NCBI RefSeq assembly: GCF_910577125.1
Contig: NZ_CAJTMN010000056.1
Coordinates: 1-13,851, forward strand
DNA length: 13,851 nucleotides
Reading direction: 5' to 3'
Origin: an uncultured Rikenella sp.
GTDB lineage: Bacteria; Bacteroidota; Bacteroidia; Bacteroidales; Rikenellaceae
The notes beneath the pieces are model-generated. The model was given only the letters and a program-made list of their open reading frames with translations. It did not search any database and was not told the origin of the DNA. The translations under genes and the position numbers were made by a program. This document shows, piece after piece, positions 1 through 5,719 of the stretch (position 1 is the first letter of the stretch; each line of letters starts with the position of its first letter).

Positions 1-5
1 TTGCT

Positions 6-33
6 TCGCCTCGTTCTCTGTCCGCGCGCCTTG
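6..33 (+). repeat. Leader repeat, copy 1
   Basis: These 28 bases recur at 439-466 with one mismatch (C against T at the fifteenth position). In both copies the repeat runs into the left arm of a CCGCGCGCC closing stem, so it is the conserved entry side of the structured element that follows. The sequence shows no coding function. A copy before 237 is not evident, so the second structured element has a different leader. Confidence 0.75.
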
Positions 34-98
34 GGAAATCCAGTCAAAACGCACAAGTGCATTTTGAACGATTTCCCCGTTAAGGCGTCGGCGCGCGG
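22..98 (+). repeat. Structured inverted-repeat element S1
   Basis: A 9-bp closing stem, CCGCGCGCC (22-30) with GGCGCGCGG (90-98), encloses a long hairpin. In that hairpin GGGAAATC (33-40) pairs with GATTTCCC (70-77), CAAAA (45-49) with TTTTG (62-66), and GCAC (51-54) with GTGC (57-60). S2 and S3 have the same plan with different bases in the arms, so pairing is kept while sequence changes. That favours a selected fold, either an RNA or a DNA cruciform. The strand of action is unknown and is written as plus only because the tail element follows on this side. I do not recognise a named family. Confidence 0.6.
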
Positions 99-144
99 TG
101 CCTTCGGGCACTCCGACAGGGCCGCCTCTACCCTAACAGGATAG
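98..144 (+). repeat. Tail element with UUCG hairpin, plus orientation
   Basis: The stretch begins with a perfect hairpin, GTGCC-TTCG-GGCAC (98-111), which has a C(UUCG)G tetraloop. It continues with TCCGA and a TCTACCC motif. The minus strand of 10618-10572, directly after cassette B, matches it at about 37 of 47 positions, including the first 19 without mismatch. The element therefore exists in both orientations and in two contexts: after a structured element here, and after a protein cassette there. There is no T-run, so it is not a classical terminator. Confidence 0.6.
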
Positions 145-188
145 AACTGCCCTACGCGGGCGGCGTCCGGGTGACCCCGGCGGGACGG

Positions 189-207
189 AGCGAAACTGCG
201 TTTCGCT
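189..207. repeat. Short palindrome AGCGAAAC-TGC-GTTTCGCT
   Basis: A perfect 8-bp inverted repeat with a 3-base loop. A near copy lies at 581-598 (GCGAAAC-TTAC-GTTTCGC), and both are followed by TGCGGC. Each sits downstream of a GC-rich segment that starts with ACTGCCCT. This suggests that both belong to one longer repeated module rather than arising by chance. Confidence 0.6.
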
Positions 208-236
208 GCGGCAGCCTCTACCCCAAATGCTTTTTT

Positions 237-310
237 CGCGCGCTGGCGGAAATCTTATCCAAACGCGCACTACTCGTTTGGATGATTTCCTACTCCAGCA
301 GTCGCGCGCG
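237..310 (+). repeat. Structured inverted-repeat element S2
   Basis: The closing stem is CGCGCGC (237-243) with GCGCGCG (304-310). Inside, GGAAATC (248-254) pairs with GATTTCC (284-290), followed after a two-base bulge by ATCCAAACG (257-265) with CGTTTGGAT (275-283). This gives a 16-bp hairpin. The architecture matches S1 and S3, but most arm bases differ and are compensated. The downstream flank (GGTCGAG, then ACTGCCCTCG and a GCCGGG..GGCCCC segment) resembles that of S3. Confidence 0.6.
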
Positions 311-438
311 GTCGAGTTTTGCTCCGGATGAAACTGCCCTCGCGCCGGGTAGGCCCCGCTTAAGTAAGGCAGTGATAACCCCATCAAAAGCCCCTGTAGG
401 GCCCCGCGGTGGGCAAATGGCTGGAGAAGCCCAACTCC

Positions 439-466
439 TCGCCTCGTTCTTTGTCCGCGCGCCTTG
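439..466 (+). repeat. Leader repeat, copy 2
   Basis: Identical to 6-33 except for one base. It again leads directly into the left arm of the closing stem of a structured element, here S3. Confidence 0.75.
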
Positions 467-530
467 TCGATTCATACTATATTCGGCTTGTGCCGAAATA
501 GTTGAATCGCCTCTTCAGGCGGGCGCGCGG
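455..530 (+). repeat. Structured inverted-repeat element S3
   Basis: The closing stem is CCGCGCGCC (455-463) with GGCGCGCGG (522-530), as in S1. Inside is a 17-bp hairpin with single-base bulges: GATTCA (469-474) with TGAATC (503-508), ACTAT (476-480) with ATAGT (498-502), and TTCGGC (482-487) with GCCGAA (492-497). A second small hairpin, GCCT-CTTC-AGGC (509-520), completes a three-way junction. Just outside the junction, GTCGA-GCA-TCGAC (530-542) is another perfect hairpin. The hairpin sequence differs fully from S1 and S2 while the layout is kept. Confidence 0.65.
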
Positions 531-580
531 TCGAGCATCGACTGCCCTCGGGCCGGGCGGGCCCCACGTCCCGTGGACGG

Positions 581-598
581 GCGAAACTTACGTTTCGC
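581..598. repeat. Short palindrome GCGAAAC-TTAC-GTTTCGC
   Basis: A 7-bp perfect inverted repeat and the partner of 189-207. It is preceded by a CGTCC-CGT-GGACG hairpin (567-579) and followed by TGCGGC, then by the GGGGTAGACCC motif that borders cassette A. Confidence 0.55.
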
Positions 599-617
599 TG
601 CGGCCGTGTCGGTAAAA

Positions 618-655
618 TGGGGTAGACCCGGCCATTTGTGAGTGCGACACGCACT
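618..655 (-). repeat. Cassette-A tail: AGTGCG hairpin and GGGTCTACCC motif
   Basis: Read on the minus strand, cassette A is followed by the hairpin AGTGCG-TGT-CGCACT (655-641) and then by the motif at 637-618. That motif is identical to 10600-10581 except for one base in 20. The hairpin after cassette B has the same position and the ends AGTGC/GCACT, but its loop-proximal base pair and its loop differ. This is again compensated change. The first base of the hairpin is part of the last cassette codon. Confidence 0.6.
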
Positions 656-843
656 TCCGAGAGGCAACGCAACTGAAGACCGCGGGCACGGTTGTAGCTA
701 CTGCTCGTGAGAAGACTTGTCGGATAAAAATCCAGACTCACTCCAAAGATATTGTAGGCTGATGAGGACCAGTTGTAACCGCCCTGACCGATACCACCCG
801 GTGTCCCTAAATGAGTGTTGCGTCCGCCCGGGGTGGGGTACCG
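655..843 (-). pseudogene. Cassette A: start-less C-terminal lectin-fold (FISUMP/DGR-target-like) fragment
   Basis: On the minus strand an open frame encodes 61 residues from PTPGGRN through GGYNWSSS and the SSSYNRARG motif to GLQLRCLSE. This pattern (PxPG, G-Y-x-W-S-S, a hydrophobic beta-strand, then R-x-x-G-x-x-L-R-C) matches the C-terminal end of FISUMP/C-type-lectin-fold domains of Bacteroidetes surface proteins. A TAG at 846-844 lies two codons before the motif and no start codon follows it, so only the C-terminus is present. Unlike B, C and D it lacks the TAA after LSE, so the frame runs on into the hairpin. It lies just downstream of the iron-sulfur gene's terminator. It could be a silent donor, a relic, or a remote variable region. 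Confidence 0.6.
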
Positions 844-874
844 CTACCCTACTTCGGAACTGAAAAAATAGAAA

Positions 875-914
875 GAAAAAAGGCTTTCGAAGCGAGAGAT
901 TATTTCCGAAAGCC
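875..914 (-). terminator. Rho-independent terminator overlapping the CDGSH gene stop
   Basis: On the minus strand GGCTTTCG (914-907) pairs perfectly with CGAAAGCC (889-882) across a 17-base loop and is followed by a T-run (881-876). The left arm is the coding sequence for the last residues, and the stop codon (902-900) lies in the loop. This compact stop-plus-terminator ends the two-gene minus-strand unit and insulates it from cassette A. Confidence 0.75.
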
Positions 915-1427
915 CGATTTGATGTGTGATCCGTCACAGAACGGCTGGTTGTTCGACTGCCCGCATCGACAAAGAATGGCCCGTCTGTTCCTTTCCGTTG
1001 TTCCGATCTCGTTCCCCTCCCGGTCGATGATCCGGAAATTGCCGGAGAGGATCAGCGGTTGCCCTTCCTGAAACAGCACTGTGGTTCCTCCCGTCGAATC
1101 GGTCGCAGTCTCTTCCGGTCTCTGTTCCCCAGCCGATGCGGGAAACAGGCGGGGCAGGTTCGTCGTGTCGAACAGTTTGTGCGAATGTGCTTTCCCGGCC
1201 ACCGTCCGGTGCGGATCGTTCCAGAAGAAAGTCAGCGCCTGGCTCGGACACCGTTCGACGATGTCGATGATCTCCTCCGTTTCAGCTCCGCTCAGGTCGA
1301 TCCACGGCCGCCGCACCGGGTCGAACACACGGCGCAAGGAGCGGAAGCACACCCCGGCATGGATGCACTCGGCCGGCTGCCACACGACGGTGATCGTTCC
1401 GTTGCTGTATTTGCGGTTGTTATTCAT
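900..1427 (-). CDS. Fer4_19 plus CDGSH iron-sulfur protein
   Basis: A 175-residue protein with two iron-sulfur modules. Residues 10-70 resemble the divergent single-cluster ferredoxin domain Fer4_19, with C21-x5-C27 and a distal C60 in a CPSQAL context. Residues 150-175 are a CDGSH zinc-finger-like motif, with C153-x-C155, C164-DGS and H168, the 3Cys-1His ligand set of mitoNEET-type [2Fe-2S] proteins. The linker (about 75-115) looks disordered; the part before the CDGSH motif (115-150) resembles the usual CDGSH lead-in with a G-N-F-x-I strand. No signal peptide is seen, so it is probably cytosolic and acts in electron transfer or redox/iron sensing. Its start overlaps the stop of the upstream gene by 8 bases, implying translational coupling. 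The specific partner is unknown. Confidence 0.88.
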   Translation of the reverse strand: MNNNRKYSNGTITVVWQPAECIHAGVCFRSLRRVFDPVRRPWIDLSGAETEEIIDIVERCPSQALTFFWNDPHRTVAGKAHSHKLFDTTNLPRLFPASAGEQRPEETATDSTGGTTVLFQEGQPLILSGNFRIIDREGNEIGTTERNRRAILCRCGQSNNQPFCDGSHIKSGFRK

Positions 1428-1737
1428 CGTCTTCGTCTGCCGCGTCGGCTATCTGTTCGGCTCCCGATATTTCGTCGTTGTCGTCGTCATAGTAATCCTT
1501 TTCGAGCTCCTCTTCCGGTTTGGTGTCGATCTTGACATCGACCTTCACCAGATAGCTGATCTCGTCGGTCTCGAACGGGACGACGTAGAAAAAGTCGCCG
1601 TTCGGTTTGTCTATGCGGATCAATGCCTCGCCGTACCCGTGCGGATAGATCGATTTGAAAGCCTCCACCAGTTCGGAGCCGAGGTTCGCATAGCTGATAA
1701 TCACGCGTTTTTTCGTGTTTCCCGCTTTGGTAGCCAT
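1420..1737 (-). CDS. Conserved acidic hypothetical protein (Bacteroidetes type)
   Basis: A 105-residue protein. A basic N-terminus (MATKAGNTKKRV) is followed by a compact alpha/beta region with a YPHGYGEALIRIDKPNGDFF segment and a VPFET-DEISYLVKV segment. From about residue 74 the tail is almost wholly acidic (EEELEKDYYDDDNDE..). I recall similar short proteins with this layout in many Bacteroidetes, without an established function; a label such as DNA primase on some of them would not be supported by anything here. There is no signal peptide or membrane segment. It is first in a two-gene unit with the iron-sulfur protein (8-base overlap), so the two are probably made together. The acidic tail could mediate protein or metal contacts, but that is a guess. 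Confidence 0.8.
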   Translation of the reverse strand: MATKAGNTKKRVIISYANLGSELVEAFKSIYPHGYGEALIRIDKPNGDFFYVVPFETDEISYLVKVDVKIDTKPEEELEKDYYDDDNDEISGAEQIADAADEDDE

Positions 1738-1778
1738 AATGTTTCGCAGGTAAGTCTCTGGTCGTTGGAAATTTTCTG

Positions 1779-1786
1779 CAAGTATA
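1779..1786 (-). promoter_or_regulatory. Possible -7 box of the minus-strand pair
   Basis: The minus strand reads TATACTTG, one mismatch from the Bacteroidetes -7 consensus TAnnTTTG, 42 bases before the ATG at 1737. It lies in an AT-rich stretch that stands out from the GC-rich surroundings. No clear -33 TTTG was found at the usual spacing, so confidence is low. Confidence 0.35.
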
Positions 1787-1845
1787 AAACAAAAATTAAA
1801 ACCGCAGAATAATCCGGTTATTTTTCTTTCGTCGTGCGATTGTTA

Positions 1846-1853
1846 TATCTTTG
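1846..1853 (+). promoter_or_regulatory. ligA promoter, -7 box TATCTTTG
   Basis: TATCTTTG fits TAnnTTTG exactly, with a T-rich -33 region (1821-1826) about 19 bases upstream. Transcription would start near 1860. This excludes the in-frame TTG at 1851, which lies inside the box, and supports the ATG at 1893. Confidence 0.6.
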
Positions 1854-1892
1854 AAAGCCGTTTGGGACGGCGGTACGAAACCCTTTTTATCC

Positions 1893-3923
1893 ATGGACGA
1901 TACGAAGCAAAAAATAGACCATTTGCGTCGGGTGCTCGACCGGTTGAACTATGATTATTATGTACGGAATGCGCCGGCGGCCGAAGACCGGGAGTACGAC
2001 CGGATGATGGCCGAGCTGGCGGCGCTGGAGGCTGCCCATCCGGAGTTTGCCGACCCCAATTCGCCGACGCATCGCGTGGGGAGCGACCTGACCAAAGAGT
2101 TTGAGCAGGTGGCGCACCGCTATCCGATGCTCTCGCTGGCCAATACCTATTCGGAAGAGGAGGTGCGGGAGTTTCTGGCGCGCATCGAGAAGGAGACCGG
2201 TGATGCGACGGCTTATTGCTGCGAACTGAAATTCGACGGGACGGCGATTTCGCTGACGTATGAAAACGGGCGGTTCGTGCGGGCCGTGACGCGCGGAGAT
2301 GGAACGGTCGGGGACGATGTGTCGGCCAACGTGCGGACGATCCGCAGCATCCCGATGTCGTTGCAGGGCGACGGATGGCCGGCCTATATGGAGGTGCGGG
2401 GCGAGATCTATATGCCGCACGAGAGTTTCAAGCGGCTCAATGCCGAGCGGGCCGATATCGGCGAGGAGCCGTTCGCCAATCCGCGCAATGCGGCCGCCGG
2501 GACGCTCAAACAACAGAGCTCGGCCGTCGTGGCGAAGCGGGGGCTGGAGGCGGTGCTCTATGCCGTACAGGCGGACGCACCGGTGGCGCCGTCGCATTAT
2601 GAAACGCTGCAGAAACTGCGGGAGTGGGGATTCAAGACCTCTGCGGCGGTTCGGTTGTGCCGGTCGGTCGATGAGATTATGGAGTATATCCATTATTGGG
2701 ATACGGCGCGGCACGAGTTGCCGTACGAAACGGACGGGGCGGTCATTAAGGTGGACAGCATCCGGTTGCAGCGCGACTTGGGGGCGACGGCCAAGGCGCC
2801 GAGGTGGGCGGTGGCCTATAAGTTCAAGGCGGAGCAGGCGGTGACGCGGCTCGTGTCGGTCGATTTTCAGGTCGGGCGGACGGGAGCCATTACGCCGGTG
2901 GCCAACCTGGAGCCGGTGCGGCTGGCCGGGACGACGGTCAAGCGGGCCTCGCTGCACAATGCCGAGCAGATCGAACTGCTGGACATCCGGGTGGGCGATG
3001 CGGTGCGGGTCGAGAAGGGGGGCGAAATTATTCCGAAGATCGTCGGGGTCGATCTCGCGCAGCGGCCGACGGAGAGTGCCCCGTTTCAGTATATTACCCA
3101 CTGTCCGGAGTGCGGGACGCCGCTGGTCAGGGAGGAGGACGAGGCGAAACACTACTGTCCGAACGCCACGGGATGTCCGCCGCAGATCGTGGGGCGGATC
3201 GTCCACTACATCTCGCGAAAGGCGATGAACATCGAGGGGCTGGGGGACGAGACGGTGCAGCTTTTGTACGAAAACGGACTGCTGGGCGATATCGCCAACC
3301 TGTATGATCTGGAGGTCGAACATCTGGTGCCGCTGGAGCGGCTGGGGCAAAAATCGGCCGAGAACATCATAAACAGTATCGCTAAGTCGCTGGAGGTGCC
3401 TTATGCGCGGGTGCTGTTCGCCATCGGGATCCGGTATGTGGGCGAGACGACGGCCAAGAAGCTGGCGGCGGCCATCCCGTCGATCGATGCCCTGATGGCG
3501 GCTTCGCGCGAGGAGCTGCTGGAGGTGGAGGAGGTCGGCGGAAAGATTGCGGACAGCATTGTGGCCTACTTTGCCGACCCGCGCAACGTGGAGATGATCG
3601 ACCGGCTGCGGCGGGCCGGGGTGCAGCTGCAGGCGGTGGAGCGGACGAAACTCTCGGAGGCGCTGGCCGGAAAGAAGATCGTGATTTCCGGAACGTTCGA
3701 CCTCCATTCGCGGCCGGAGCTGAAAGAACTGATCGAGCTGCACGGGGGAACGAACCAGAGCAGTGTCTCGAAGACGACGGACTATCTGCTGGCCGGTACG
3801 GGCATCGGGCCGAAAAAGCTGGAGACGGCGACGAAGCTCGGGGTGCGGATTCTTTCCGAGGAGGAGTTTATGGAGATGATCGGCGAGAGGGTGTTAAAAA
3901 TTCAACAAACGACCCTCTTTTAG
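1893..3923 (+). CDS. ligA: NAD-dependent DNA ligase LigA
   Basis: A 676-residue NAD+-dependent DNA ligase that seals 3'-OH/5'-phosphate nicks in replication and repair. Domains in order: an Ia region (about 1-65) with the conserved Y-D-Y-Y; an adenylation domain with catalytic Lys113 in ELKFDG and downstream motifs GEIYMP and TDGAVIKVD; an OB fold starting near FQVGRTGAITPVA; a zinc finger with Cys404, 407, 422 and 428; helix-hairpin-helix repeats; and a C-terminal BRCT domain (about 590-665). The length is normal for the family (E. coli about 671). The frame is open from a TTG at 1851, but the promoter box covers that codon, so ATG 1893 is preferred. It is transcribed divergently from the acidic-protein pair and is followed by dapA with its own putative promoter. 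Confidence 0.97.
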   Translation: MDDTKQKIDHLRRVLDRLNYDYYVRNAPAAEDREYDRMMAELAALEAAHPEFADPNSPTHRVGSDLTKEFEQVAHRYPMLSLANTYSEEEVREFLARIEKETGDATAYCCELKFDGTAISLTYENGRFVRAVTRGDGTVGDDVSANVRTIRSIPMSLQGDGWPAYMEVRGEIYMPHESFKRLNAERADIGEEPFANPRNAAAGTLKQQSSAVVAKRGLEAVLYAVQADAPVAPSHYETLQKLREWGFKTSAAVRLCRSVDEIMEYIHYWDTARHELPYETDGAVIKVDSIRLQRDLGATAKAPRWAVAYKFKAEQAVTRLVSVDFQVGRTGAITPVANLEPVRLAGTTVKRASLHNAEQIELLDIRVGDAVRVEKGGEIIPKIVGVDLAQRPTESAPFQYITHCPECGTPLVREEDEAKHYCPNATGCPPQIVGRIVHYISRKAMNIEGLGDETVQLLYENGLLGDIANLYDLEVEHLVPLERLGQKSAENIINSIAKSLEVPYARVLFAIGIRYVGETTAKKLAAAIPSIDALMAASREELLEVEEVGGKIADSIVAYFADPRNVEMIDRLRRAGVQLQAVERTKLSEALAGKKIVISGTFDLHSRPELKELIELHGGTNQSSVSKTTDYLLAGTGIGPKKLETATKLGVRILSEEEFMEMIGERVLKIQQTTLF

Positions 3924-3965
3924 TTGAAAATCCGCGAGCGGGATGCAATCCCCGGGGAATAAACG

Positions 3966-3973
3966 TAACTTTG
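3966..3973 (+). promoter_or_regulatory. Putative dapA promoter, -7 box TAACTTTG
   Basis: TAACTTTG matches TAnnTTTG and lies 26 bases before ATG 4000. No convincing -33 TTTG is visible. Just upstream is a perfect small hairpin, GGGAT-GCA-ATCCC (3940-3952), without a T-run, which could help end ligA transcripts. An in-frame ATG at 3943 lies upstream of this box and is therefore unlikely as the start. Confidence 0.5.
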
Positions 3974-3999
3974 CCTTTATACAAATTTTCAGAAATATC

Positions 4000-4887
4000 A
4001 TGTCACTTCAATTGAAAGGCGTAGGTGTCGCGCTGGTGACGCCGTTTACCGAGGGCGGAGAGATCGATTTTCCGGCCCTGACCGCACTGCTCGACCATGT
4101 GACGACGGGCGGAGTCGATTATCTGGTGGTGCTGGGGACGACGGGCGAACCGGCCACGATGACGGCGGAGGAGCGGCACCGCGTCGTGCGGCATTGTGTG
4201 GCGCACAATCCGGGTAATCTGCCGATCGTCGTGGGGATCGGGGGGAACAATACGGCGGAGGTGATCCGGACGATGCAGACGTTCGATCTGGAGGGGGTGA
4301 GCGCGATTCTCTCCGTGACGCCCTACTACAACAAACCGAACCAGGCGGGGCTGTATGCCCATTTCAGCGCGATTCTGGAGGCGGCGCCGCTGCCGGTCAT
4401 TCTGTATAACGTGCCGGGACGGACGGGGGTCAATATGACGGCCGAGACGACGTTGAGGCTGGCGCATGCCTTTCCGGGTCGGGCGATCGCGGTGAAAGAG
4501 GCGTCGGGGAACCTTTCGCAGGCGGCTTATATCCTGCGGGATCGGCCGGAGGGCTTCTTTGTCCTCTCGGGCGACGACAACCTGGCGATGGCGCTGGTGG
4601 CGATGGGGGGCGACGGGGTGATTTCGGTGGCGGCGAATGTCTTTCCGGATACCTTCTCGTGCATGATCCATGCGACGATGGCGGGAAATATCGCGGATGC
4701 GGCGCCGCTGAACCTGACATTGCACGAGGTGACCGACCTGTTGTTTGCCGAAGGGAATCCGGTGGGAGCAAAGGGGGCGTTGGCGGTCAAGGGGTTGATG
4801 GGGAACTACCTGCGGTTGCCGCTCGTGCCGGCGAGCGAGGGGCTGATGGCGAAAATCAAGGCCCAGATCGACCGGTACGGATTGTAG
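4000..4887 (+). CDS. dapA: 4-hydroxy-tetrahydrodipicolinate synthase DapA
   Basis: A 295-residue class I aldolase-fold enzyme. It condenses pyruvate with aspartate semialdehyde, the first committed step of diaminopimelate and lysine synthesis, in the cytosol. Family signatures are present: T47-T48 in LGTTGE, the YYNKPNQ segment (109-115), Tyr136 in YNVPGRTG with the substrate-binding Arg141, and the Schiff-base Lys166 in VKEASG. The length is typical (about 290-300). ATG 4000 gives the usual N-terminus ending in a beta-strand that reads GVGVALVTPF; an upstream in-frame ATG (3943) would add 19 atypical residues. No other lysine-pathway gene is adjacent. The next gene begins 24 bases downstream and may be co-transcribed. 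Confidence 0.96.
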   Translation: MSLQLKGVGVALVTPFTEGGEIDFPALTALLDHVTTGGVDYLVVLGTTGEPATMTAEERHRVVRHCVAHNPGNLPIVVGIGGNNTAEVIRTMQTFDLEGVSAILSVTPYYNKPNQAGLYAHFSAILEAAPLPVILYNVPGRTGVNMTAETTLRLAHAFPGRAIAVKEASGNLSQAAYILRDRPEGFFVLSGDDNLAMALVAMGGDGVISVAANVFPDTFSCMIHATMAGNIADAAPLNLTLHEVTDLLFAEGNPVGAKGALAVKGLMGNYLRLPLVPASEGLMAKIKAQIDRYGL

Positions 4888-4911
4888 GGGATTATTTTAA
4901 AGGAGAGAGGT

Positions 4912-5703
4912 ATGCGAAAATTCTGGGCAGGGCTCTTGTTGTTCGTTTTCGGGACGGCGGGGGCGCAGGAGGCGGATACGGTGGGGATTGCGGCGCCGGA
5001 CTATCGGCGGATTGCGGCCGAGACGGCGGATATCGCTTCGCCGTACTACTATCCGCGGCTCTTCGGGCGGTACGAGCGGGGGGATACGACACTGACGGTC
5101 GAGGATTTCCGATACCTCTATTACGGCTACTCGGAACAGACGGGTTACAAACCGTTGCTGAGTTCGCCGTATGCGGACAGTCTGGAGCGGGCTTTCGGCA
5201 AGAAGACGCGGCTGGAGGCGGAGGACTATCGGCGCATCGTGGGGTTTGCGCGCGAGATTCTGCGTGAGGAGCCGTTCAGCATGCGGGATTTGAACGTTTT
5301 GGCTTTCGCCTACCGGATGCTGGACGAACCGGAGCGGGCGGCGGCTCAGATGTTCAAGATACGCGGGATTCTGGAGGCGATCCGGTCGACGGGGACGGGG
5401 CTGCGCGAGGAGTCGCCGTGGTATGTGATCTACCAGCGCGATGCGCCGGATGTGCTGAACCTGATCGGCGCCCGGTTTACGAAGCTGATTATCTTGACCC
5501 GGAACGTGGAGTATGCGCCGGTCTACAACATGCCGGACGACGGGAGCCGTCCCGGGCGGAAAGACAAGGGATATTATTTCGATTACAGCGAGGTGTACAA
5601 GCGGCGTCCGGACTATCTGGACGAGGTGCCGAAACGCAAGCGCAAGTTCGAGATCAATCCGCTCTACAATCCGCGGTCGAAACAGAGCGTGCTGCCGAAG
5701 TGA
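4912..5703 (+). CDS. Exported DUF4919-family protein
   Basis: A 263-residue protein with an N-terminal signal peptide: a short basic start (MRK), a hydrophobic core, and a likely cut after ..FGTAGAQ at residue 19. The mature part has the pattern I associate with DUF4919 proteins of Bacteroidetes, with SPYYYPRLFGRYERGDTTLT and DFRYLYYGYSEQTGYKPL early, and the C-terminal segment GYYFDYSEVY. The middle looks helical and TPR-like (ALFAYRML-type repeats around residues 125-155), but this is only an impression. No catalytic motif is seen, and the function is unknown, probably periplasmic. It has an unusually clear purine-rich ribosome site (AAAGGAGAGAGG) just before the ATG, and lies 24 bases after dapA. 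Confidence 0.8.
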   Translation: MRKFWAGLLLFVFGTAGAQEADTVGIAAPDYRRIAAETADIASPYYYPRLFGRYERGDTTLTVEDFRYLYYGYSEQTGYKPLLSSPYADSLERAFGKKTRLEAEDYRRIVGFAREILREEPFSMRDLNVLAFAYRMLDEPERAAAQMFKIRGILEAIRSTGTGLREESPWYVIYQRDAPDVLNLIGARFTKLIILTRNVEYAPVYNMPDDGSRPGRKDKGYYFDYSEVYKRRPDYLDEVPKRKRKFEINPLYNPRSKQSVLPK

Positions 5704-5719
5704 CACGACATTTTTCGTT

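Noticed and set aside
171..641. Open frame of 156 codons on the plus strand across the structured-repeat region
   Set aside because: It runs through perfect inverted repeats and palindromes whose pairing is conserved between copies. It shows no domain, signal peptide or ribosome site, and the encoded segments repeat only where the DNA repeats. It is better explained as a by-product of GC-rich structured DNA.
1..654. Integron cassette array with attC sites
   Set aside because: The folded elements and same-direction cassettes recall integrons, but no attC core (RYYYAAC/GTTRRRY) pair was found at the right positions, the cassettes lack starts, and there is no integrase in the window.
1887..3743. 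618-codon open frame antisense to ligA, and similar long antisense frames over dapA and the malic enzyme
   Set aside because: These are shadow frames produced by the high-GC codon bias of the real genes. Their compositions are arginine/proline-rich and show no domains.
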